Part shown: positions 20,000 to 28,743 of the stretch, piece after piece
Layout of the letters: each line of letters begins with the position of its first letter
Position numbering within the stretch: position 1 is the first letter of the stretch
DNA from: Akkermansia muciniphila
Lineage (GTDB): Bacteria > Verrucomicrobiota > Verrucomicrobiia > Opitutales > Opitutaceae
Assembly (NCBI GenBank): GCA_945874545.1
Contig: CAMCHD010000005.1
Location: forward strand, 1 to 32,568
DNA: 32,568 nucleotides
Direction: 5' to 3'
Program-made: the position numbers and the translations under genes
The notes under the pieces: generated by a model
The model's input: the letters and a program-made list of their open reading frames with translations, nothing else
Database searches by the model: none
What the model was told of the DNA's origin: nothing

Positions 20000-20776
20000 T
20001 CAGACCAGGAGCGAGGTGATCAAAAAATCCGCCGCCAGCACCCCGATGCTGGAGAACACCACCGCCCGGGTGGTGGAGGCGGACACGGCGCGCGCGCCGG
20101 TGGCGCCGGTGCGGCGGTGGGCGTTGAAGCCGTTGTGGCAACAGAGGGCGATGGTCAGCGCGCCGAAGACGAGGGCCTTGACCAGGCACTCCCCGACGTC
20201 GGCCCCTTTCACCGCGCGGTCGATCGAGGCCCAGTAGACGTTGCCCGGCAAGGGGAGCAGCACGCAGGCCGAGAGCCAGCCGCCGACCAGGCCGATGAGG
20301 GCGAAAAAGCCGGTCATGATCGGAAAAACGATCAGCGCGGCGAGCAGGCGCGGGGCGACCAGGAACCCCAGCGGATCTATGCCCATGGTCTCGAGGGCGT
20401 CGATCTGCTCGGAATTGCGCTGGATGCCGAGCTCGGCGGTGAGGGCCGAACCGGCCTGGCCGACCAGCATGAGCGCGGCGAGCACGGGGGCCAGTTCCCT
20501 TATCAGGGTGAGGGCGACGAGGGGACCGAGCAGGGCGGCGGAGCCGAAACGATTCAGGGTGTGGTAGGCCTGAAGCCCGAGCACGAGCCCGGTGAACAAA
20601 CCCACGATCAGGATCACCGGGAGGCAACGCACGCCCTGTTCGTAGACCGAGCGCACCAGACGGCGGCCGAGGCGACGCGAGCCGACCGCCGAGCAAAAAC
20701 CGCGGCTGGTGAAACGGGCGAGGTCGCCGGTTTCGGCGACGATGCGCAGGGCGTAGTGGCCGAGGGCGGAAAACAT
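20000..20776 (-). CDS. mlaE: MlaE-like ABC transporter permease
   Basis: VILIVGLFTGLVLGLQAYHTL; ELAPVLAALMLVGQAGSALTAELG; EQIDALETMGIDPLGFLVAPRLLA. Confidence 0.94.
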   Translation of the reverse strand: MFSALGHYALRIVAETGDLARFTSRGFCSAVGSRRLGRRLVRSVYEQGVRCLPVILIVGLFTGLVLGLQAYHTLNRFGSAALLGPLVALTLIRELAPVLAALMLVGQAGSALTAELGIQRNSEQIDALETMGIDPLGFLVAPRLLAALIVFPIMTGFFALIGLVGGWLSACVLLPLPGNVYWASIDRAVKGADVGECLVKALVFGALTIALCCHNGFNAHRRTGATGARAVSASTTRAVVFSSIGVLAADFLITSLLV

Positions 20777-20894
20777 GGAGGGCCGGCACACCAGCGACTT
20801 CGGACGGGGATGTCGAATGCGCAATGCGACCCGGAGGCGGGTGCGAATTGGCGGTTGCGGCGGGCCGGCGGGGGCTTTGGGTGGGGCTTCATCT

Positions 20895-21461
20895 ATGCGA
20901 ATCAGCGGTGGAGCAGCGCGCGGGGCGGTGTTGACGGTGCCCAAGGGCGACGCGGTGCGGCCCGCGACCGATGGCATGCGCCAGGCGGTGTTTTCCGCGC
21001 TCGGGGCCCGGCTGGCCGGGGCGCGCTTCGCGGACCTTTTCGCCGGCAGCGGCGGCTACGGACTGGAGGCCTGGAGCCGGGGCGCGGCGGGCGGCATCTT
21101 TGTCGAACAGAACGCCAAGGCGGCCGCGTGCCTGCGGCAAAACATCGCGACGGTGGCGAAAAGCGCGCGGCGCGAGGCGGGCGAGTTGCGCCTGGTGACG
21201 GGCGACGCCCTCGCCTGGCGGCCGGCGGCGGGTGAGGCCGGGCCGGAGTTGGTTTTTGTCGATCCGCCCTATCCGCTCATCCCGGAGATCGCGCCGCGCT
21301 TGTTCGCCGGGCTGCTCGAGGCCACGGCGGGCGTGGCCGATCCCATCGTCGTGCTGGAGTATCCGGGCGAGCTGGAGCTGGCGCCCGAGGGCTGGGGCTT
21401 GATCAAACGCATCGGCCGCGGGGCGCGGCAGCCGACGGCGGGATTTTTCCGGCGGGCCTAG
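20895..21461 (+). CDS. rsmD: RsmD-family 16S rRNA (guanine-N2) methyltransferase-like
   Basis: MRISGGAARGAVLTVPKGDAVRPATDGMRQAVFSALG; FADLFAGSGGYGLEAWSRGA; LVFVDPPYPL. Confidence 0.9.
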   Translation: MRISGGAARGAVLTVPKGDAVRPATDGMRQAVFSALGARLAGARFADLFAGSGGYGLEAWSRGAAGGIFVEQNAKAAACLRQNIATVAKSARREAGELRLVTGDALAWRPAAGEAGPELVFVDPPYPLIPEIAPRLFAGLLEATAGVADPIVVLEYPGELELAPEGWGLIKRIGRGARQPTAGFFRRA

Positions 21462-22591
21462 TGTGCTGACCGGTTAATGTCTTTACGATTAAGCATGACG
21501 CGGGCGGCGTGGATCTTTTGGAGGATGGAGGCGCCGTCGGCGCGCCAGCGATAGGGCTTGGGGGAGAGGTTCCGCTCGGCCAAATATGTTTCGATGGCTT
21601 GAGTGAGTTCGCGCACGCTGCGGAAGCTGCCGTCGCGCACGACATCGACGGTGAGGTCGCGGAAGAAGCGTTCGACCAAGTTGAGCCAGGAGGAACCGGT
21701 CGGGGTAAAGTGAAGATGGAAGCGGGGGTGTTTCGCGAGCCATGCTTTCACGGCGGCGTGTTTGTGGGTGGCGTAATTGTCCACGATCAGGTGCAGCGCC
21801 AGATCGGACGGAGTCTCGCGATCAATCTGCTTCAAAAAGGCCAGCCACTCCACGTGGGTGTGGCTCGGCGCGGTGGTGCTCAGGACCTTGCCCGCGAGGT
21901 AGTCGAGAGCGGCGAAGAGCGTGACGGTGCCGTGCCGGGTGTAGTCGTGGGTCCGGGTGCTGATGTGGCCGATGCCCAGCGGCAGGCCGGGCTGGCTGCG
22001 CTCCAAGGCCTGACACTGGCTTTTCTCGTCGCAACAGAGCACCAGCGCCTTTTGCGGCGGGTGCAGATACAGGCCGATCACGTCCCAAAACTTCGGTTCA
22101 AACTGCGGGTCATTCGAGAGCTTGAACGTCCGCGTCAGGTGGGGCTTCAGGTCATTCCGCGACCAAAGCGTCTGCACCCGGGATTTCGACACTCCGGCAT
22201 GACGCGCCATGGTGCGGATGCTCCACCTCGTTCGCCCGGCCGGAGGCTGCACCACTCCGCTCAGCACCGTGTTGATCTTCGCCGCCGGCAAACTTGGCGG
22301 ACGCCCCGGGCGTGCCTCGTCCTTCAACCCGTCGATGCCCGACTCAAGGAAGCGGTCCCTCCACATCGTCACCGTCGGACGGCTCGTGCCCTCCGCCTCG
22401 GCCACCCGCTTCACCTCGCCCAGTTCCTCGTAGCGCAAAATCAACCTCGCCCGGAAAGCCAGCGACTGCGGCGTGCTGTCCGCACGCTCCAGTTCGCGCA
22501 GGGCCGAACGTTGCGAATCTTCCAACACCAAAGGAACGGCTCGTCGCGACATGACGACAGCCTGCATAAAACCTTCATTTAGTAAAGACAT
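21458..22591 (-). CDS. IS630-family transposase, apparently intact (377 aa)
   Basis: N-terminal HTH (GEVKRVAEAEGTSRPTVTMWRDRF); DDE regions LVLCCDEKSQCQA, LHLIVDNYATHK, FTPTGSSWLNLVERFFRDL. Confidence 0.94.
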   Translation of the reverse strand: MSLLNEGFMQAVVMSRRAVPLVLEDSQRSALRELERADSTPQSLAFRARLILRYEELGEVKRVAEAEGTSRPTVTMWRDRFLESGIDGLKDEARPGRPPSLPAAKINTVLSGVVQPPAGRTRWSIRTMARHAGVSKSRVQTLWSRNDLKPHLTRTFKLSNDPQFEPKFWDVIGLYLHPPQKALVLCCDEKSQCQALERSQPGLPLGIGHISTRTHDYTRHGTVTLFAALDYLAGKVLSTTAPSHTHVEWLAFLKQIDRETPSDLALHLIVDNYATHKHAAVKAWLAKHPRFHLHFTPTGSSWLNLVERFFRDLTVDVVRDGSFRSVRELTQAIETYLAERNLSPKPYRWRADGASILQKIHAARVMLNRKDINRSAH

Positions 22592-22607
22592 TAACGGGTC
22601 ACTACAC
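21461..22607 (-). mobile_element. IS630-family insertion sequence with terminal inverted repeats and flanking TA
   Basis: Left ctagtgtgctgaccggttaatgtctttac (21458-21486) vs right gtaaagacattaacgggtcactacactag (22582-22610): near-perfect inverted repeat (about 3 mismatches over 29 bp, including the flanking CTAG), TA at both boundaries. Confidence 0.88.
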
Positions 22608-22615
22608 TAGCGGAC

Positions 22616-23986
22616 CTATTCGGCGATCTTGGCCAGGGCGGGAGCCGGGTGAAGCAGCCAGACGAGGTCGTCGGGCTGGCCCACGTTGCCCTCGACCGGA
22701 ATACCGCCGTCGTCGCGGGCGTCGAGGTGCACGCTCCACACGCGGGGGTGTTTGCCAAGTTCGTGGCGCAGAGGCGCGGCGGGCTCGGCGAAGGGATCGG
22801 CGGGCGGGATTTTTAACACCCCGGCGGCGACCAGGGCGGGCCAGTCGGCGGGGGCGCCGTGGATGCGCCAGGCGAGCAGGCCGCAGAGGGCGGCGCGCTG
22901 GGCCTCGCGGCGCAGGGCCGAAGCCAGCAGCGGTTCCCAGGACGGGGTCAGGAGCACGGCGAGGAGTTTGCCGCCCGGATTGGTGGTGCCGAGCAGGTCG
23001 GCGCGGGCCCGGGCGAGGTGGAGCGGTCCGGGGGGCAGTTCGTCGCAGGCGTAGGCGAAAAAAGCGCCGAGCTCGCGCCGGTAGCCGTCCAGGGTGACGG
23101 CCGTCGTGCTCGCGTAGAGGCCCCGGGGCAGGCGGGTTTCGCGGGCCAGGGCGGCGAGGTAGGGCGCGAGGTCGGCCTCGTAGGCGGCGAGGGTTGCGGG
23201 AACGTCGAGCAGGGGGTGATCGGTCAGGCCGAGCCCGGGCTCGCCGGGCGGCAGAGGTTCCGGGGTGTCCATGCCGAGCATCGACACGGCGGAGAGCAGC
23301 AGATCGGGGTCGTCGGTCGCGGGCATGCGCTCGACCACGACGCGGTAAACGTCCTCGTATTCGCCGCGCAGGGCGCGGTTCAGGGCGAGGCTGGCGAGGC
23401 CGGCGTCGCCTTCGAGTTCGGTGAGCAGGGCGCGGGCTTCGGCCGGGGTGAGGCCGGGGTCGGCGGCGAGGGCGTGCACGCCGTCGAGGGCGGATTGCCA
23501 CACGCCCTGGGCATGGATCAGCGGGATGAGGCCGAACTGTTCGCGCAGGGTGGAGCGGGCCTGGGCGAGGTTGGCGTCGACCAGCGCGAGGGCCCGGGGC
23601 CGGTCGCCGGCGGCGAGAGCGGCGCGGGCGAGGTTGGTGCGCAGCGCGGCGATCTGGCGGAGCGGGTGGTGGTCGGGGAAGGGCGTCTCGGGGCCGCGGA
23701 GGCGGGGCGGGCGCAGGGTCTCGCCGGGACCGAGGCTGAAGGGCGCGACCAGCGCGGTGAACCGCGCGACGGTCTCGGGCGGATAATCGGGCGGGGGGGC
23801 GTCGGCCGACTCGGTTTGGTGCAGATCGTGCGCCGCGCCCTGGGTTTCCAGCGCTTCAAAGGCCCGACGCCAGCGTGGCAGCGCATCGTCGTCGGGGGGC
23901 GGCGGGGCGGGGGGAGAGGCGCAGCCGGCGAGGGCCAGCAGGGCGAGGACGAGCGCCGGGCGCGGCGCGGGGAAGGGGTGGGGCAC
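22616..23986 (-). CDS. Putative lipoprotein of unknown function (GTG start)
   Basis: (V/M)PHPFPAPRPALVLALLALAGCASPPAP has a lipobox (LAGC); 456 aa, helical; no family recognised. Confidence 0.75.
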   Translation of the reverse strand: MPHPFPAPRPALVLALLALAGCASPPAPPPPDDDALPRWRRAFEALETQGAAHDLHQTESADAPPPDYPPETVARFTALVAPFSLGPGETLRPPRLRGPETPFPDHHPLRQIAALRTNLARAALAAGDRPRALALVDANLAQARSTLREQFGLIPLIHAQGVWQSALDGVHALAADPGLTPAEARALLTELEGDAGLASLALNRALRGEYEDVYRVVVERMPATDDPDLLLSAVSMLGMDTPEPLPPGEPGLGLTDHPLLDVPATLAAYEADLAPYLAALARETRLPRGLYASTTAVTLDGYRRELGAFFAYACDELPPGPLHLARARADLLGTTNPGGKLLAVLLTPSWEPLLASALRREAQRAALCGLLAWRIHGAPADWPALVAAGVLKIPPADPFAEPAAPLRHELGKHPRVWSVHLDARDDGGIPVEGNVGQPDDLVWLLHPAPALAKIAE

Positions 23987-24024
23987 GGCGCGGAGCGTGG
24001 GCGGAGGGGCCGGCGGGACGCGAT

Positions 24025-25368
24025 TCAGAACAACATGCCCGCGATGCTGGCGGTGAGCAGGCAGGTGAGGCTGCCGCCGAGCAGGGCGCGCCAGCCGAGG
24101 CGGGCCAGTTCGGCGCGCCGGCCCGGGGCCATCGCGCCCATGCCGCCCACCTGGATGCCGATGGACACGATATTGGAGAAACCGCACAGCGCGTAGGTCA
24201 GGATGATGCGGGTCCGGTCGTCGGTCAGCTGCCCGGCGGTATTCATCTGGGACATACTGAAGTAGGCGTAGAACTCGTTCAGCACCGTCTTCTCGCCCAG
24301 CAGGCGGCCGGCGGCGAGCAGGTGCTGGCTATCCACCCCGATCAGCCAGGCCACGGGGGCGCCGATCATGCCGAACACAAACTGGAGCGAGAGATCCTTG
24401 AACTGTCCGCCGGTGGCGGAGGCGATGAGGTCGTTCAGGCCGGTCCAGCCGCCTAGGCCGTGGGCGAGGCACCAGTTGGCCATGGCGACGAGGGCGGTGA
24501 ACACGATGAGCATGCCGCCCACGTTTACGGCGAGTTTCAGACCGTCGGTCGTGCCGATGCAGACCGCGTCGATCAGGTTCGCGCCGGGCCGTTCGGCGTT
24601 CAGATGCAGCGCCTGGTCGACCGGCTCGGTCTGGGGCAGGAGGATCTTCGAGATCAGCAGGGCGGCCGGGGCCGAGATCACCGAGGCGGTCAGCAGGTGG
24701 GTGGCCCAGCGCACGCGTTCGGCGGGGTCGTCGCCGCCGAGCAGCACGATGTAGACCGCCATCACGCCGCCCGCGATGGTGGACATGCCGCCGACCATCA
24801 CGGCGAGCAGCTCCGAGCGGGTCATTTTGTCCAGGTAGGGTTTGATCAACAGCGGCGCCTCGGTCTGGCCGAGAAAGATGTTGGCCGACGCGCTCAGGGT
24901 CTCGGCGCCGGACAGGCGGAGGGTTTTGGACATCAGCCAGGCGAAGCCTTTGACCACGATCTGAAGCCAGCCGAGACGGTAGAGCAGGGTGGTGAGGGCG
25001 GAGAAAAAGATGATGCTGGGGAGGATGGAGATGGCGAAGATCGGCGCGTGGGTGGCGAAGGTGCTGCCGTCCTGCGCCGCGATCACCACGCCGCCGCCGC
25101 CGCTCGGGACGTTCATCAGCCAGCCGAAAACCAGGCGGCTGCCCTCGGTGGTGAAATCGAGCAGACGCACAAAAAACCGGCCGACCCCGTCGAAGACCCC
25201 GCGCACGAAGGGGATTTTCAGCACGATCAGGGCGATGAGGATCTGCATCACGGTGCCGATGGCCACCACCCGCCAGGGGATGGCGCGGCGGTTGGTGCTG
25301 AAGAGGGTGGCGAGGCCGAGCAGGGCGGCTACGCCGAGCAGGCCGCGGAGGACGTGGGTGATTTCCAT
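24025..25368 (-). CDS. nupC: NupC-family concentrative nucleoside transporter
   Basis: MEITHVLRGLLGVAALLGLATLFSTNRRAIPWRVV; NIFLGQTEAPLLIKPYL; GGMSTIAGGVMAVYI; LTYALCGFSNIVSIGIQVGGMG. Confidence 0.95.
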   Translation of the reverse strand: MEITHVLRGLLGVAALLGLATLFSTNRRAIPWRVVAIGTVMQILIALIVLKIPFVRGVFDGVGRFFVRLLDFTTEGSRLVFGWLMNVPSGGGGVVIAAQDGSTFATHAPIFAISILPSIIFFSALTTLLYRLGWLQIVVKGFAWLMSKTLRLSGAETLSASANIFLGQTEAPLLIKPYLDKMTRSELLAVMVGGMSTIAGGVMAVYIVLLGGDDPAERVRWATHLLTASVISAPAALLISKILLPQTEPVDQALHLNAERPGANLIDAVCIGTTDGLKLAVNVGGMLIVFTALVAMANWCLAHGLGGWTGLNDLIASATGGQFKDLSLQFVFGMIGAPVAWLIGVDSQHLLAAGRLLGEKTVLNEFYAYFSMSQMNTAGQLTDDRTRIILTYALCGFSNIVSIGIQVGGMGAMAPGRRAELARLGWRALLGGSLTCLLTASIAGMLF

Positions 25369-25447
25369 GAAACGGTGGGGGAAGGGCGGAGGGAGGCGGG
25401 GCGGATGCAGGCTTGTCGCAGGGCGCGTGCCGCGCGAGTGTTTTGGC

Positions 25448-26005
25448 ATGAACTTGGAGGAACGGCTGGCGCGGCACCTCGGGTGCGTCCCGGAACTGGC
25501 GGAGGCGGCCTTCGTGGCGGCGGACGCCACCGTCTGCGGCGATGTGCGCCTGGGGCGCGACGCGAGCGTCTTCTACGGCGCGGTGCTGCGCGGCGACATC
25601 CAGTCCATTGTCATCGGCGCGGGCAGCAACGTGCAGGACAACGCCATCGTGCATCTGTCCGACGACCACGGCACGGTGGTCGGCGACGGGGTGACGGTCG
25701 GGCACGGGGCGACCTTGCACGGCTGCACGGTGGAGGACGGCTGCCTGATCGGCATGGGGGCCATCGTGCTCGACGGGGCGCGCATCGGGGCGGACAGCAT
25801 CGTGGGCGCGGGCTCGCTGGTCACGATGGGGTTTTCCTGCCCCCCCGGCTCGATGGTGATGGGCCGGCCGGCCAAGGTCACCCGGCCGCTGCGTCCCGAG
25901 GAGGTCGGCGCGGGGCGGCGGTTGGCGGAGAAATACGTGGTGGTGGCGCGGGCCCACGCCGCGCGGGCGGCGGCGGTCGCGGCGACGCGAAACGCCGGCG
26001 CGTGA
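25448..26005 (+). CDS. Gamma-carbonic-anhydrase-like left-handed beta-helix protein
   Basis: VFYGAVLRGDIQSIVIGAGSNVQDNAIVHL; VTVGHGATLHGCTVEDGCLIGMGAIVLDGA; PPGSMVMGRPAKVTRPL. Confidence 0.93.
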   Translation: MNLEERLARHLGCVPELAEAAFVAADATVCGDVRLGRDASVFYGAVLRGDIQSIVIGAGSNVQDNAIVHLSDDHGTVVGDGVTVGHGATLHGCTVEDGCLIGMGAIVLDGARIGADSIVGAGSLVTMGFSCPPGSMVMGRPAKVTRPLRPEEVGAGRRLAEKYVVVARAHAARAAAVAATRNAGA

Positions 26006-26053
26006 TTTTCGCGGTCGTATCCCGCCGGCGTCCGGTTCTGCTCGCCGCCATCC

Positions 26054-26734
26054 ATGATCGCCGCCGATTTTTTCGCCCTGCCGCCTTCGTTGGCCCGTTT
26101 CGCCGCCCACTTCGACCCGGCCCTCGAGCCGTGGGCGTGGTTGCGCGCCATCCCGGTCGCGCTGGCGGCCCTGCCCCGGGCGGAGCGCCGGAGCGGGCTG
26201 CCGTCGGGCCTGCACCTCGAGGGCGAGGTCCATCTCGCGGACGACGTGCGCTTGCCGGCCTACGCCACCTTGATCGGGCCCTGCTGGATCGGGCCCGGGG
26301 TGGAGATCCGGCCCGGCGCCTATGTGCGTGGCAACGTCATCGTCGGCGCGGGCGCGGTCCTGGGCAACGCCTGCGAGTTCAAGCACTGCCTGCTGCTCGA
26401 CGGCGTGCAGGTGCCGCATTTTTCCTACGTCGGCGACTCCATCCTGGGCAACCGGGCCCATCTCGGGGCGGGCGCGATTTGTTCCAATCTCCGCTTTGAC
26501 CAGAAGCCGGTGTCGGTCCGCGCGGGCGAACGGGTTTACGAGACCGGGCTGAGGAAATTCGGCGCCATCCTGGGCGACGCCGCCGAGGTCGGCTGCAACG
26601 CGGTGCTCAATCCCGGCAGCGTGCTGGGCCGGCGCGCGCTGGTGGCGCCGGGCACGGTGTTCAGCGGTGTGCTGCCCGCCGCGACCATCGCGCGGCAGCG
26701 CGGCGGGGTCTCCCACCTGCCACGTCGGGATTGA
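26054..26734 (+). CDS. GlmU-like left-handed beta-helix protein
   Basis: LPAYATLIGPCWIGPGVEIRPGAYVRGNVIVGAGAVLGNACEFKHCLLLDGVQVPHFSYVGDSILGNRAHLGAGAICSNLRFDQ. Confidence 0.87.
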   Translation: MIAADFFALPPSLARFAAHFDPALEPWAWLRAIPVALAALPRAERRSGLPSGLHLEGEVHLADDVRLPAYATLIGPCWIGPGVEIRPGAYVRGNVIVGAGAVLGNACEFKHCLLLDGVQVPHFSYVGDSILGNRAHLGAGAICSNLRFDQKPVSVRAGERVYETGLRKFGAILGDAAEVGCNAVLNPGSVLGRRALVAPGTVFSGVLPAATIARQRGGVSHLPRRD

Positions 26735-26770
26735 AACGCGGCGGGCCTTCGGCGCAGTCTCCGGGTTTCC

Positions 26771-27739
26771 ATGCGCACCCTCACCGGCATCCAGCCCTCC
26801 GGCGTCCTTCATCTTGGCAACTACCTCGGGGCCATGCAGCCGGCCATCGCGGCCCAGGAGCGGGCGGGCGACTGTTACTACTTCATCGCCGACTACCACT
26901 CGATGACCTCGCTCACCGACCCGCAAAAGCGGCGCGACTACACCCTCGGGGTGGCGCTCGACTGGCTGGCCTGCGGGCTTGATCCGGCCAAGAGCGTGCT
27001 CTGGCGCCAGAGCGACGTGCCCGAGGTCTGCGAACTCGCGTGGATGCTCGGCACCCTCGCGCCCATGGGCCTGCTGGAACGCGCCCACAGCTACAAGGAC
27101 AAGACCGCCCGCGGCCTCGCGGCCAACGTCGGCCTGTTCACCTACCCGGTGCTGATGGCCGCCGACATCCTGCTCTACGACACCACCCACGTCCCGGTGG
27201 GGCGCGACCAGAAGCAGCACGTCGAGATGACCCGCGACATGGCGATCAAGTTCAACCTGGCCTACGGCGACACCTTCGTGGTGCCCGAGAGCGTGATCCG
27301 CGACGAATCGGCCGTCGTGCCCGGACTGGACGGGCAGAAGATGAGCAAAAGCTACGGCAACACCCTCGATCTTTTCGGCGACGAAAAGGCCACGCGCAAA
27401 AAGATCATGGGCATCCCGATGGATTCGCGTGTGCCGGCCGAGCCCAAGCCCGACGCCGACCAGAACCTCGCCATCCGCCTGCTCAAGGTGGTCGCCGCGC
27501 CCGCGTTTGCGGCGGAGACCGAGGAGCGCTTGCGCGCGGGCGGGCTCGGTTACGGCGACCTGAAGAAAATCCTGTTTGAACAGGTCTGGACCCACTTCGA
27601 GGCGGCGCGGGCGCGGCGCGCCGCGTTGGCGGCGGATCCGGCCTACGTCGAGGGCGTGTTGCGAGACGGCGCGGCGCGCGCCCGCGCGGTGGCCGACGGC
27701 GTGCTCGCCCGCGCGCGGCGGGCCTGCGGTCTGCGTTAG
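26771..27739 (+). CDS. trpS: Tryptophanyl-tRNA synthetase
   Basis: MRTLTGIQPSGVLHLGNYLGAM; YPVLMAADILLYDTTHVPVGRDQKQHVEMTRDMA; DGQKMSKSYGN. Confidence 0.97.
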   Translation: MRTLTGIQPSGVLHLGNYLGAMQPAIAAQERAGDCYYFIADYHSMTSLTDPQKRRDYTLGVALDWLACGLDPAKSVLWRQSDVPEVCELAWMLGTLAPMGLLERAHSYKDKTARGLAANVGLFTYPVLMAADILLYDTTHVPVGRDQKQHVEMTRDMAIKFNLAYGDTFVVPESVIRDESAVVPGLDGQKMSKSYGNTLDLFGDEKATRKKIMGIPMDSRVPAEPKPDADQNLAIRLLKVVAAPAFAAETEERLRAGGLGYGDLKKILFEQVWTHFEAARARRAALAADPAYVEGVLRDGAARARAVADGVLARARRACGLR

Positions 27740-27785
27740 GCTGTGACGGCAATATAAGTTTCTTTTGTTTCGAGTCTTCGAATCG

Positions 27786-28136
27786 TCAACCGTTCGCTGG
27801 CGGCACGGACTCCGGTCCCAATACATTGCGCACCAGATTTCGCATTCGTCTCGTAGAGATCCGCAGATTTAGAGTTCTTCTCGCAATTCCAATGTTTTGT
27901 GGGTTGTAGGAAAAATCCAGGGACTCATCGAAGAAATGGGCATAATCCTCGATTCGGGCCACGGATCGAATGAAGTCACGATCAGGTTCCAAGTATTCTG
28001 GATATAGCAAGTTTAGGAGCGGGGTAAGGAATCTCGCGTGGGGATAGAGAGCCTCCTTTAGGACGGATTTCTCAAAATCCTTCTCTAAAACGTTGTAACG
28101 CTGGCAGTATTTCGATTTAAAGGCATTTGGATTCAT
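27786..28136 (-). CDS. Hypothetical protein (~116-136 aa)
   Basis: MNPNAFKSKYCQRYNVLEKDFEKSVLKEALYPHARFLTPLLNLLYPEYLEPDRDFIRSVARIEDYAHFF...; protein-like composition; an alternative start at 28196 is possible. Confidence 0.65.
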   Translation of the reverse strand: MNPNAFKSKYCQRYNVLEKDFEKSVLKEALYPHARFLTPLLNLLYPEYLEPDRDFIRSVARIEDYAHFFDESLDFSYNPQNIGIARRTLNLRISTRRMRNLVRNVLGPESVPPANG

Positions 28137-28254
28137 CGCAAGCACGTATGGTATTTTAGGGTCCGGAGGTTCGCTCTTTACCGAATGAACGGCCAAGACC
28201 AGCGCCGTAGGTCATGACTTCACCGGTGCCTGCTATCGCTTCTGTTTTCGTCGG

Positions 28255-28371
28255 TTACTCCCTATGGAATCCCTGCTCATCCTCATAGCCGGAAGGCGCC
28301 ATGCGCCCGGCGATAAAAAGACCGATCACCATCAAAATATAAATCCCAAGAAACCACCAAAAATGTTCCAT
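28255..28371 (-). CDS. Possible 38-aa membrane microprotein
   Basis: My translation: MEHFWWFLGIYILMVIGLFIAGRMAPSGYEDEQGFHRE*, one hydrophobic helix; below the ORF-track length cutoff and in a different frame from the reported ORF 28283..28585. Confidence 0.4.
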   Translation of the reverse strand: MEHFWWFLGIYILMVIGLFIAGRMAPSGYEDEQGFHRE

Positions 28372-28743
28372 GGCCGAGCCTAACCCAATCTGTTCTGCGG
28401 CGGTATCCGGAGCTTGGCCTATTCGGTGGTGGAATAATTTCCTCGCCTAGTGAACTTATGGCGACCTTGCTCAGGTATGATCTAATGTAAAATATCCAGC
28501 TAGAGGGTTTTGTGCTTTCGGGTCGTGACCTATCATCACCGATCAAGGAATTTTTGCCGATGCCAAACGGCCAAACCGTGCTCATCCATGGCTACTATCC
28601 GCACGCCTGCGGCCCAGATGCAGGACCGCCACCCCTTTTTTGGCGGACTGTTGCGTGCAGTTGTTGCAAACGCTGACCGATTAATTTTTTGCTGCGGTAT
28701 TTTCTTACCTATCGCCTCGAACCGCGTGCCCTATGACCGACCA

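Noticed and set aside
21458-22610. IS630 element as a composite transposon or rsmD-inactivating insertion
   Set aside because: Only one IS copy is present, and the rsmD stop codon is preserved by the insertion.
28283-28585. 100-aa ORF MSTVWPFGIGKN...
   Set aside because: No recognisable features and unusual composition; it overlaps the more protein-like 38-aa frame.
28607-28640. ccgcca-ccccttttt-tggcgg hairpin as a terminator
   Set aside because: Only a 6-bp stem with T-run in the loop rather than after the stem; insufficient evidence.
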